In this document: positions 26,867 to 35,416 of the stretch, one piece after another
How the letters are laid out: every line of letters starts with the position of its first letter
How positions within the stretch are numbered: the stretch's first letter is position 1
NCBI GenBank assembly: GCA_963720235.1
Contig: OY970389.1
Coordinates: forward strand, 3,782,001 to 3,846,000
Origin: JACMLC01 sp963720235
GTDB taxonomy: Bacteria > Acidobacteriota > Blastocatellia > Pyrinomonadales > Pyrinomonadaceae
DNA length: 64,000 nt
Direction of reading: 5' to 3'
Notes under the pieces: model-generated
What the model saw: only the letters and a program-made list of their open reading frames with translations
What the model was told of the DNA's origin: nothing
Database searches by the model: none
Translations under genes and position numbers: made by a program

Positions 26867-29150
26867 TTAAGGTTGCCGCTGTGCTGCTTGCAGAACCCAC
26901 ACAGAAGGCGGCTGCACGGTCTTGCCCGATTGCGCCTGTTCAAAGGTGTTCCAGCAAAACTTATATCCACCGGCCCTGTCATCTTTGAGATCAATCTTTG
27001 ACCAGAAAAAGGGACACAATGCCCGGAGCTGCTGAGCCGCGTCGAAGGGAACGATAACAGGAACCCCTTCAGGCGATATAATCAGCAATGCGTCTCCGTC
27101 CGGTAGAAACTCAACTCGCCTTGTGTTAGGAGAATATGGCACGTAGCTAACTTCATTCCCGGAACCAAGCCTCCAGACTTGTAGCGTCCCGCGATCTTCA
27201 GATGAAGCGACGCCAGCGGCGGCTAGATTGGTGGATTGGGAGAAATCAAAAACCGTCGGGTGTCCTCCAAGCTCCGTTTCCACCCCTTCAGGTTGCCCTC
27301 CAATTTTCAGCAGCGTCCCCTTTTTGAGGGAGGGGTTGGGACGCCATGAAATCTTTGCGAGGATTTTGCCGTCCCGTAGGTTCACGATGTTAGTATATCC
27401 ATCGCTGTATCTTGCCCACAATTCATTCGTGGATTCCACATTGATCTTCGATGATAATTCTTGCGCCTCCGCCTCCCGCTGCTCGATTAGAGGTGAGCCG
27501 CCGTGACTGTCCCACACCACGATGCCATTACAACCTTCGGCCACAACACGCGTGTCAGACATAGCAAACTGTAACTTGTCGGCAGCGCATGGCAAGAATA
27601 GTTCCGTTAGTTGCAACTTTGTGACGCGCTGTATGTCAAGATCCATAATGCTCACGCTTCCGTTATCTTGGGCAACTGCGAGACGACGACCATCCGCGGA
27701 TAGAGCAAAGGTCTCTTGCGTCGTCGCCAGCTTTATCCACCTCTCATCTGTCAAGACATACATCAGCCCCTCCTGGTCATGCACCGCTACTGTGCGACCA
27801 TCTTTAGAGACCTGAAATTCCTTGATTGCCTTTACTTCGTGCGGAACATTGAGATTATCAAGCGTACCATCATTCATCCATTTGAAGAGTTGCCCAGCCT
27901 GAGATGCGGCGTATAAGGCGTACTTGTCAAGTGTCCCTCTCCAGTCTATTAAGACCCGTTCCCCCTTTAGCCCTCCGATGACGCCGATGAGAGTCCTGTC
28001 ATCGAGTCGCCACAATGCCACATATCCACTTGGATGAGCGGTCGCGATCAGTTTCCCGTCAGGCGCTATCGTTGCATCGGTTGCCTTGCCGATGTCAATG
28101 CCGATGTTCGATGGGTAGTATAATAAGTCAAATCCTGGGGCGGGATTCATCTCCCAAAGGTAAATAGTTCTTCCAGCCATCCCCACTTGATAGGCACCTC
28201 CCAGAGCCTGTTTTAGATTCATGTTATCCCAGAAAATTTCATCGGCATCGAGTGAGTAGCGGGTTTTGCCATAGGGCGTACCCAGATGGAAGATTTGTAG
28301 CTCTCGCGGCTCGGCCTCCCTACCATTATTAACCATGAGCACGATCTGCTCTCGGTTAGCCGGGAATCCCATAATTGTGAATGCGCCGGGAGTCTCAATG
28401 GTTTGGCTCGCAAATGCTTTGGGGGCAGCCAGAGCAGTTTCGATATCATAGACAAGGAGCTTACGTTCTGTCTCTCCGATGAAGAGTAACTTGCTTTTCG
28501 GGTCAAACGCGATTTGAGGCTCCGCCTGGGCGTAGATTGATTCCAAACGATATACTGGGACGCATTTACTTTTTGTTTTAGCAAGACAGGGAAGGTCGAT
28601 GAGCAAAGGGACTCTTGGCATTTTCTTGCCAGCGAACGGGACGCTAAGGAGCCAGCGTCCATTTGGCGAGAGTGCCATGGTGTCCCGCATGTTGAGGTCT
28701 CCAATCTGCTGGCTAATATGCTTTTGACCGAGTTCATATTCGACAGGCTCACCAGTTTCAATCGGGACAATTTTTAAGTGAGAATTAGAATGGAAGACAC
28801 CGGTGATTGAGGGGCCTTGCTGAAGGCGTGTGAAGTCCCGCTGACCGTTGCCGAAATCCACTCTGGCGGCTTGCTTGGGGAGTGCGAGCGAACGCTGCGC
28901 ACCAACCCGCGGATCGGCTAAGAAGTAGTTCTGCCCTGTCCAACTCCCCCCGAAGCTATAGCAGATTATGAGCTTCCCGCTGGCAGTAAATTTGATGGCA
29001 ACTACCGAAGATATACCTGAAAGGCAGTTCGATAACCACGAGGAGCCATTGACCAACCCGGCTCAAAAGTTTAAGTAGAACACTAAAGGGTGATGGCTCT
29101 TTGACTGCTTGCGCCTGCTTGTTGTCGTTAGGGGGGGCGACGTTTTGCAT
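26867..29150 (-). pseudogene. Beta-propeller (WD40-like) membrane protein, frameshifted near the N terminus
   Basis: The bulk (from about 29056 down to 26867, up to about 729 codons in one frame) is a string of WD40/propeller-like blades (for example AFDPKSKLLFIGETERKLLVYD, ALSADGRRLAVAQDNGSVSIMD). The likely start is ATG 29150, with AAGGA upstream. It opens a different frame encoding a short linker and a membrane helix (LLKLLSRVGQWLLVVIELPF) and stops at 28956. Frame 2 is closed by a TGA at 29063-29065, so a one-base shift between 28959 and 29062 would join anchor and propeller. It may be a decayed gene, a sequencing error or programmed shifting. It is convergent with the sigma-factor gene. 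Confidence 0.6.
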
Positions 29151-29221
29151 GGTCATTTCCTTAAGTTTGGGAGTTATACGTTAAGGTTTTCCGGCGGAAT
29201 GAGGCCAATGAGTAATTATTT

Positions 29222-29578
29222 TCACCAGCGTAAGAATGATTCGCCGATGCTGAAAGATATTGCAGCAGTCATTACTGTGTCAAACCATATAAATCCCGAC
29301 AGGGCATTCTCTGGCTGATAATCTTTGACGTAAATGTTCAGCTTCACCACGTCCGATGTTTTCGCCCCAGCCGCAGCCAAAGCCATCTCCAAATTCTGAA
29401 AAGCGCGCAGTGCCTGAGCCCTCAGATCACCTTCGCCGATGAGATTCTGATGCTCGTCCATAGAGACTTGCCCGGAGAGATATATGGTCCTTGAGGAGTG
29501 GTGCGAGACAATGACGATTTGAGAGAAGGTTTACTCCCAATTCGGAAGAGTAGACGGATTGATGAACTCTTTATTCAT
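29222..29578 (-). pseudogene. RidA/YjgF-family deaminase, truncated with a nonsense codon
   Basis: From ATG 29578 the frame reads MNKEFINPSTLPNWE, then TAA (29531-29533), and resumes in the same frame as TFSQIVIVSHHSSRTIYLSGQVSMDE..., with the RidA signatures YLSGQV, GDLRAQALRAFQNLE and AAGAKTSDVVKL. After DYQPEN similarity stops and the frame ends at 29222, so the catalytic C-terminal third (the usual RPA-x-T-x-V segment with its Arg) is missing. A normal RidA is about 130 residues. Both the premature stop and the missing end argue that it is non-functional. RidA removes reactive enamines/imines in intact form. Confidence 0.8.
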
Positions 29579-29900
29579 ACATGAATGATACTACGCTTCA
29601 ACCACAAAGCCATCTAACGCTCGAATTAACCCGCGCCGAGCGAGCAGCATCAAACGCGGAAAGGATAAATCAATGATGTAAAGAATACTATCGAGGCGTC
29701 GGGCGGCCTTGCACATTTATTCAAGTGTAATGCATAAATTTTAAGAATTATGCAATCTCTCCTCAATACATGTACAAGGCTAGGCTGTGGGAATTGAAGC
29801 GAAATAAGTATTAAACGATTTCCCAGGTTGTCATAAAAAGAGCGTCGGCGGTGTTTCTTTTTAAGAGACAAATGAGATTCTGTGCTTGGAGGATACTTGC
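29579..29900. repeat. Intergenic region with a palindromic dispersed repeat, intact copy
   Basis: Within this gap, 29700-29785 holds a palindrome-like unit: GCCTTGCACATTTATT...ATGCATAAATT...AATTATGC...AATACATGTACAAGGC. A second copy of the same unit lies at about 40767-41052 and is interrupted by a 204-bp element. No gene is seen elsewhere in the gap. Confidence 0.7.
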
Positions 29901-31550
29901 ATGAACTCGTCCACATTATTGAGAAACAAAATTATTTTAGCGGCATTCGTTTTATTGCTTGCTCAAAACATTTTCGCACAGGCGGACATCGTCAAAAGCG
30001 AAGGCATCACGAGTTCTCTTCATCAGGCGCACATCGGCAAGATTACCTTTATGTCAAAACTCATTCCGATAGAGAATTATAAGGAAACAGATTTTTTGAA
30101 GACGTTTGAATTGAAAGAAACGAGTGATTTCAATATCAGGGTTTTTATGAATAATTCCCTGACGAACTATCTGCACCGTCTCGCGCCTGAATTGTCTGCC
30201 GAAGAACTTGTAAGGCGCGGCAATTATCAGTTTTCGTTTTTTGTAGATGGCGCTTTGGTTTACAAGGAAAATGCTTTTGCCAGCGCCTATGGGATTGAAA
30301 ACAAAAACTTCAAAACTATTTATCAACTGACTTTTATTAGTTCAGCGAATGAAGAATCAGGGGGAAGTTATCTGTGGAGACGTTTCCTGCTCAATGGCGG
30401 CGAAGAGGCGTTGTCAGAAGGCAGGCACTCGCTGAAGATAGAACTGAGACCGTATCTCAAAACCACTGAAGTTAAAGTCGGAGATTTAATTGCCGAAGGC
30501 GAACTGCAATTGACGGTCTTCAAGCCGAAAATTGATGAGAAGCTCATTGCCATTCAACACATCAAACAAAATAGCGGGTGGGAAGTTTCCAAAGATGTTT
30601 ATGACAAAGAAAAAATCAGACAGCTTAAACGGAAAATTGCCGAAAACTTTTATAAAGAAATAAAGAGCATCGTCGTTATCAAGGACGGCAAATTATTAAT
30701 CGAAGAATATTTTAACGGAGCAACGCGCGACACCTTACATAACACGCGCTCGGTCGGTAAATCTTTCGCCTCTGCGATGATGGGCATCGCAATCGGTGAT
30801 GGTTACATTAAGAGTGAGAATCAAACTCTCAAAGATTTTTACGACCTCCGCAAGTTTGCGAATCACTCGCCCAAAAAAGAGTGTGTGACCATCAAAAGTT
30901 TGCTGACCATGAGTTCAGGTTTTGATGGCAATGACGATGACGAATCTTCGCCGGGCAACGAAGAAAAAATGTATCCGACAAATGATTGGATAAAATTCGC
31001 TCTGGATTTGCCGATGGATGATAAAAAAGAGGTCGGCGGAACTTTCAATTACTTCACCGCTGGTGTCGTCGTCTTAGGAGATATGATCAACAAATCCGTT
31101 CCCGTTGGTTTGGAAAAATACGCCGATACAAAACTGTTCAAGCCGCTCGGAATTGAAAAATACGAGTGGCAATACACGCCGCAAAGAGTGCCGAGCACGG
31201 CGGGCGGTTTGCAAATGAGCGCACTGGATTTTGCTAAGTTCGGACAGCTTTACAAAAACGGTGGCAAGTGGAACGGAAAGCAAATCATTCCGCGTGACTG
31301 GGTCAATAAGACGTTCACGAAATATCAAGGTCGGCAGTACGGCTATTTATTCTGGAACACGACCTATAGCGTAAACGGCCACGAATACGAGGCGTTTAAT
31401 GCATCCGGCAACGGCGGCAACAAGATTTTTGTCTTCAAAGACCAGCCGTTGGTCGTGGTTGTCACCTCCACCGCTTACGGCAAAGCGTGGATGCACCTAC
31501 AGGTTAATAAAATGATGGAGAAATATATTTTACCGGCAGTCGTCAGATAG
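29901..31550 (+). CDS. Secreted serine beta-lactamase/transpeptidase-like hydrolase
   Basis: 549 residues from ATG 29901, with GGAGG upstream. A signal peptide (about 1-26, ending IFAQ) and an N-terminal beta-rich domain (about 30-215) precede a class C beta-lactamase-like domain: SVGKS with the nucleophile Ser284 and Lys287, Tyr384 in FNYFTAG as the second motif, and SGNGGNK near the end. Family members include esterases, D-amino peptidases and penicillin-binding-like enzymes; substrate unknown. It looks more AT-rich than its neighbours, with many AAA/GAA and TTT codons, a hint of transfer. Confidence 0.88.
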   Translation: MNSSTLLRNKIILAAFVLLLAQNIFAQADIVKSEGITSSLHQAHIGKITFMSKLIPIENYKETDFLKTFELKETSDFNIRVFMNNSLTNYLHRLAPELSAEELVRRGNYQFSFFVDGALVYKENAFASAYGIENKNFKTIYQLTFISSANEESGGSYLWRRFLLNGGEEALSEGRHSLKIELRPYLKTTEVKVGDLIAEGELQLTVFKPKIDEKLIAIQHIKQNSGWEVSKDVYDKEKIRQLKRKIAENFYKEIKSIVVIKDGKLLIEEYFNGATRDTLHNTRSVGKSFASAMMGIAIGDGYIKSENQTLKDFYDLRKFANHSPKKECVTIKSLLTMSSGFDGNDDDESSPGNEEKMYPTNDWIKFALDLPMDDKKEVGGTFNYFTAGVVVLGDMINKSVPVGLEKYADTKLFKPLGIEKYEWQYTPQRVPSTAGGLQMSALDFAKFGQLYKNGGKWNGKQIIPRDWVNKTFTKYQGRQYGYLFWNTTYSVNGHEYEAFNASGNGGNKIFVFKDQPLVVVVTSTAYGKAWMHLQVNKMMEKYILPAVVR

Positions 31551-31722
31551 GTAGATACTTGAGCAGTCGTCGCGCCAGCCGTGCAGTTGAGAGACTTCCA
31601 CTTTGTTTGCACAAGATGTGCATGTCTGTAAAAGCCAGACACAACCGAGCAACGGACGGTAGAAACTTTTCATTATCATGCAAGCATACGCGCTGCTCTC
31701 GCCGCTCTGGAAAATGAGAGGA

Positions 31723-31757
31723 GCGCACAGGCTTTCGCCCAGCGAAAGCCTGTGCGC
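31723..31757. terminator. Strong hairpin between convergent genes
   Basis: Perfect 16-bp stem GCGCACAGGCTTTCGC (31723-31738) and its complement (31742-31757) with a 3-nt loop. It sits between the converging serine hydrolase and lipoprotein genes and probably stops transcription both ways; no U tract. Confidence 0.6.
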
Positions 31758-31820
31758 CAATGCTTCAGGGCGTCTTTAAAACTCTTGCTGCTTAATCAGA
31801 CAACCCATCCGCGCAACAGC

Positions 31821-32525
31821 TTAATACTCGTAGCAGGGCATCTGTGGCCCATTCGGGTATTGTTGACCACAGCCGTCGGGTGGCGGTTCATAGCAATCCC
31901 AACGATAAGGATCAAACGGGTAGCAGTCCATATCGTCGTAGACTCCGTCACCATCAGTATCCGGGCGATCTCTGCCCCAACAATCGACCCAGGCACTGCC
32001 GACTGTCTCCGTGTACAGTCCATTGGATTGCTTGTTGGTCACGACAAGCTGATAAGCGCCAGACCAGGCCTGCGAGAGATTAGGCACGGGCGCAGTCATC
32101 TGTGTGCCGTCGCCGGAAACCCATGTCGCAGTTGTGATGCCAACCAAATAACCATCGCCATCAAAGTATTTGACCTGCGGCATCCCGTAGGCCGCGCTCA
32201 TGCTCTGACCATAGATGGTTGCAGACCAGGGCTGAGCGTTGAGGTTGATTGATGAAGGCGAAGCCGTCAGGCTCACACCCAGGTTAATGGTCGGGAAGAC
32301 CTGACCGCAATCGCCGTTGCGTTTGAGATAAACCACGCAACCCAGGACATCGGCCATGCCTTCCGTTGTCAAGCCATCGCTGTAGCGGATGATGACGCGC
32401 GCATGAGGAAGAAAGCCGCAAACCACGCATTGTGGAGGAGGAGGATTATTGTTTCCGCCACCGCCGCAACCGGCAATCGAGACGAAGAAGAGACACATGA
32501 GAGATAGCACAATTAATTTTTTCAT
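31821..32525 (-). CDS. Lipoprotein with a Ca-binding-like aspartate loop
   Basis: 234 residues. A lipoprotein signal peptide with lipobox SIAGC is followed by Gly/Asn/Pro-rich residues. A mid beta-sandwich-like stretch has an SLTASPSSINL segment of the bacterial Ig-like type. The C terminus carries DTDGDGVYDDMD, a thrombospondin-3/dockerin-like calcium-binding loop, then several Cys and Pro. It is probably anchored on the outer membrane or cell surface. Only two bases separate it from the next gene upstream in the same direction. Confidence 0.75.
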   Translation of the reverse strand: MKKLIVLSLMCLFFVSIAGCGGGGNNNPPPPQCVVCGFLPHARVIIRYSDGLTTEGMADVLGCVVYLKRNGDCGQVFPTINLGVSLTASPSSINLNAQPWSATIYGQSMSAAYGMPQVKYFDGDGYLVGITTATWVSGDGTQMTAPVPNLSQAWSGAYQLVVTNKQSNGLYTETVGSAWVDCWGRDRPDTDGDGVYDDMDCYPFDPYRWDCYEPPPDGCGQQYPNGPQMPCYEY

Positions 32526-32527
32526 GG

Positions 32528-33472
32528 CTATTTAATGCCTCCTTCCGCGCTGGTTAAGAGTTGGTCAATGGCTGCTCTGTCAAAGAACAGGTTGACGGGA
32601 GATGAATGGATGAATCCCTTGAGTCCATAAGCTTTTCCTGAATCACGATTCTGCGGGCCAGTTGGACGAACCTGCATTTCGACCATCCGCTTTTGCACAA
32701 TCTGATGCCTCAAATCACTTTGAGAACTCTCTAACGGATCGTCGGCGGCCAGCGAATAAGAGATCAAAAGAGCTTGCACAGGTGTTGCGCCTTCTCTGGT
32801 CACGCTCCCGAACTGTTCCGGCAGGCTGGTAACCAAAGCATGGACGCGACTCTTTACTTCTTCGTCAATCATCGAGCGCAAAGATATTTTGAGCGTCGCG
32901 TCTCCGCGCCTGCTCCACATGCGACCCGCTTTGACTTGCCCGATAAACTGCTCTCTGTTCAGATAGCCCCATTGGCCGTTGGCGCGAGCCGTAATCTGGC
33001 CTTTCGAGTTTGGCCGGAAACTATCGGCGGCCTGCATGATTTGCTTGTCACTGAGAGTCAACAAGCGATTGGTCACGATGACAGTTAAGGTATCGGTCAA
33101 CTGATCAACGCTGATGCGTTGGCCGTTGCCGTTCAGCGCATCTTGCTCTGCGCGCACTAACCTGTTTTTCGTCTCTTCACTCATAAACAGGTCTGCACGC
33201 TCCGAGATGAACTTGGCAGCCGAATCCACAGAAACCTTGACACGCTCCTCGGAATCTCCAGCCACAGCAAGTTTCACCTGACCTCCAACGCCGCGTTGCA
33301 TACGTACCCGCGCGGCATCTCTAATCTCATTCTCAGAGAGTTTGTGAGATAGGTCTGCGTTTCTCTGGAAAGCTGAGATACGCCAGATACTAAAGCCTGC
33401 GAATCCTACGCAGGCGAGAAGCAGCCCCACTAGCGTTGAGCGCTTTCGTCCTAATGAAGTTACAAATTTCAT
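32528..33472 (-). CDS. Membrane-anchored or secreted protein of unknown function
   Basis: 314 residues. An N-terminal basic stretch and a hydrophobic helix (about 12-33) are followed by a long helical, charged soluble region with no catalytic motif. It is separated by 2 bases from the lipoprotein gene downstream, so the two are probably translated from one transcript and may act together at the cell envelope. No family recognised. Confidence 0.7.
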   Translation of the reverse strand: MKFVTSLGRKRSTLVGLLLACVGFAGFSIWRISAFQRNADLSHKLSENEIRDAARVRMQRGVGGQVKLAVAGDSEERVKVSVDSAAKFISERADLFMSEETKNRLVRAEQDALNGNGQRISVDQLTDTLTVIVTNRLLTLSDKQIMQAADSFRPNSKGQITARANGQWGYLNREQFIGQVKAGRMWSRRGDATLKISLRSMIDEEVKSRVHALVTSLPEQFGSVTREGATPVQALLISYSLAADDPLESSQSDLRHQIVQKRMVEMQVRPTGPQNRDSGKAYGLKGFIHSSPVNLFFDRAAIDQLLTSAEGGIK

Positions 33473-34086
33473 GGAAAATTTCTCCTTTGAGGCGAGGGAG
33501 GTTGTTGATTAACGGGACGAGTGTTGTGTGTGTCTCAATGCAGAGATTGACGCCAGAAAGACATCCATCCCGGTGAGCAAACTCCATGTACGGTTGAGGC
33601 TCGAAATAGGAGTCTCTTCAACAGTCACAGGTGGAGTGAGCCAAAGTAACAGACTACGGAGACGATGCAGCTTGATGCTCACATAAGAGAGCACCTCTGC
33701 GCTAACTTGTCTGGTGAAAAGATGAAGTTCCGAGCTTGAAAATTTAACCAGGGCGGGACGTGTTAGCAGTTAAAATTTCTCTCTAGCAACTTCGATGAAC
33801 CATTGCGAAGCCTATTCGCAACGTCCGAGATTTCGGATGGCGGGATGTTAACTGATGAGCATCAGGGTCTGTCTGTCTGAATCAGACATAAGCGGAAATA
33901 AGAGAGAGAAAACTTAAGAAAAGCCATTGTCGCCATCGAACAGCCATTTTCGCCACGCTTTAAACTGAAATATTCTAAAATTAATACGCTGCCGGAAACC
34001 ATCCGCGCGTATATATGAGCATGGTTCTGAAGCCTCTCCCGCTCGTCCCATAAAATGCTTCACACCGATGAGCGAGGAACCGAGCT
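33473..34086. other. Intergenic region without a recognised gene
   Basis: 614 bases between divergent genes. Short reading frames have no ribosome sites. CATCCCGGTGAGCAAACT near 33567-33590 and the following CGGTTGAG stretch vaguely recall the end of a group II intron, but no domain V hairpin could be built. Regulatory sequences for both flanking genes should lie here. Confidence 0.4.
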
Positions 34087-34812
34087 GTGTCTGCATCAGC
34101 AGCTTCAAAAGAGATTTTTCATCCAGTCGGGAATCGGCTCTTGGCGGCTCTGTCTCCGGTCGAGCATGAGCGATTTTTTTCTCGCTTGGAGTTGGTTTAT
34201 CTGACGCGCAACAAAATCCTCTACAGCGCGGGTGACGTAATCAACTACACATACTTTCCTTTGACCGGCATGATCTCTTTGCTTTCCGTGACGGAAGACG
34301 GCAGGACGATGGAAGTTGCGATGGTCGGCAATGAGGGAGCGATTGGCATTCCTGTTATCTTGAGAGCGCTCACCACACCTTATGAAATCATTGTGCAGAT
34401 TCCGGCACGCGCCCTGAGAATCAAGTCCAGTCTCCTGCGTGAGGAGTTTGATCGCGGGGGACGCCTGCAAGACGTGTTACTGCGCTACACAAACGGTCTG
34501 CTCTTACAGGCTTCTCAATCGCCTGTCTGCAACTACTTTCACACGGTTGAAAAAAGGCTCTGCCGTTGGCTCTTGATTACCAGAGATTGTTTGCAATCGG
34601 ATACTTTCTATCTGACACATGAATCGATTTCTCAAATGCTCGGCGCACCACGCAGCGGTGTGACGGTCGCCGCCGGTCAGCTTCAGAAAAAGGGTCTGAT
34701 TCGCTACAGCAGGGGCAAGATTACTATTCTCAATCTAAAAGGATTAAGCATGGCTGCATGCGAATGTTATCGCATCGTGGCAGCGGAGATTAGCAAGGAT
34801 GAGGCTGCTTGA
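34087..34812 (+). CDS. Crp/Fnr-family transcription regulator
   Basis: 241 residues starting at GTG 34087 with GAGG upstream. A cyclic-nucleotide-binding-like fold (about 20-145; the YSAGDVINYTYFPLTG and GMISLLSVTEDGRTMEVAMVGNEGAIG segments) is followed by a winged helix (about 170-225) with the recognition region HESISQMLGAPRSGVTVAAG. The usual cAMP-contacting Arg-Ser pair is not evident and no Cys cluster for an iron-sulfur centre is present, so the ligand is unknown. Close relatives in soil bacteria are often annotated as light/nitrogen stress regulators. Confidence 0.87.
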   Translation: MSASAASKEIFHPVGNRLLAALSPVEHERFFSRLELVYLTRNKILYSAGDVINYTYFPLTGMISLLSVTEDGRTMEVAMVGNEGAIGIPVILRALTTPYEIIVQIPARALRIKSSLLREEFDRGGRLQDVLLRYTNGLLLQASQSPVCNYFHTVEKRLCRWLLITRDCLQSDTFYLTHESISQMLGAPRSGVTVAAGQLQKKGLIRYSRGKITILNLKGLSMAACECYRIVAAEISKDEAA

Positions 34813-34828
34813 AGGTATCAGAAACGAG

Positions 34829-34984
34829 GGTAGTGGGTCAGTTTGAAAAAAGAGAGAAAAGAAGTTTCCCGCAAAGGCGCAAAGGCGCAAAGAAGACAGG
34901 TTGTTTTTCTTTGCGCCTTTGCGCCACCAGCGCGAGATTCTTTCGTCGCTGTTACTCACCTGAATTTCAAACTGACCCACTACT
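34829..34984. mobile_element. MITE-like element with 18-bp TIRs and 8-bp target duplication
   Basis: Perfect 18-bp inverted termini TAGTGGGTCAGTTTGAAA (34831-34848) and its complement (34965-34982) are flanked by the direct repeat GAAACGAG (34821-34828 and 34985-34992). Its interior is a GCAAAGGC-family palindrome like those at 141, 789 and 46922. It encodes no protein. It lies in an IS6-family transposase relic, and removing it rejoins that reading frame (…KHLLVS then DTFKQ…). Confidence 0.85.
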
Positions 34985-35250
34985 GAAACGAGCAGGTGCT
35001 TGACCGCTTGGGTGAAGAACCGCTTGGCTGCTGCAATATCGCGGTCTTCGCGCAACCGGAAAGCAACGGTGAACCCTTGTTTATCAACGGCGCGAGACAG
35101 GTAAACCCACCGTCCTCTGACTTTGATCTATGTTTCATCTCCTCGCCAGCATGGACCGACACCTCACTCATAGTGGACACTTTGATCATAGTGGCGCCAG
35201 CGTTTTTCAAACTCCGGGATGTAGTGCTGGACCCAGCGGCGAAATAGAGA
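34985..35250 (-). pseudogene. IS6/IS26-family transposase relic
   Basis: A single frame from about 35250 down reads FRRWVQHYIPEFEKRWRHY, then a stop, GDET, a second stop (TAG), IKVRGRWVYLSRAVDKQ and REDRDIAAAKRFFTQAVKHLL. These match the central part of IS6-family DDE transposases (DET-Y-I-K-V-x-G-x-W-x-Y-L-Y-R-A-V-D). It has two nonsense codons, lacks both ends of the gene and is interrupted by a MITE. No terminal inverted repeats of an IS were found. Confidence 0.85.
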
Positions 35251-35416
35251 AGGCGGGGATTGATGCAGGCGGCTGATTATCAGCTAGACTTAGTCTTTGC
35301 TCCTGAACCGTCGGTTTCATGACGACTTTATTCGCTTGCGAGTGTCTTAATCGGTGCGCCTGCCGTATTTATCGTGTTGGCCGAACACGAACGAAGGGTG
35401 CGGCCTACGTGGGCGG

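Noticed and set aside
29650..29916. Short ORFs around the 29.7-kb palindrome
   Set aside because: They follow the inverted repeat and have no ribosome site or recognisable product.
33560..33620. Group II intron end or riboswitch
   Set aside because: A CATGTACGGTTGAGG stretch recalls group II introns, but no domain V hairpin or intron-encoded protein could be found.
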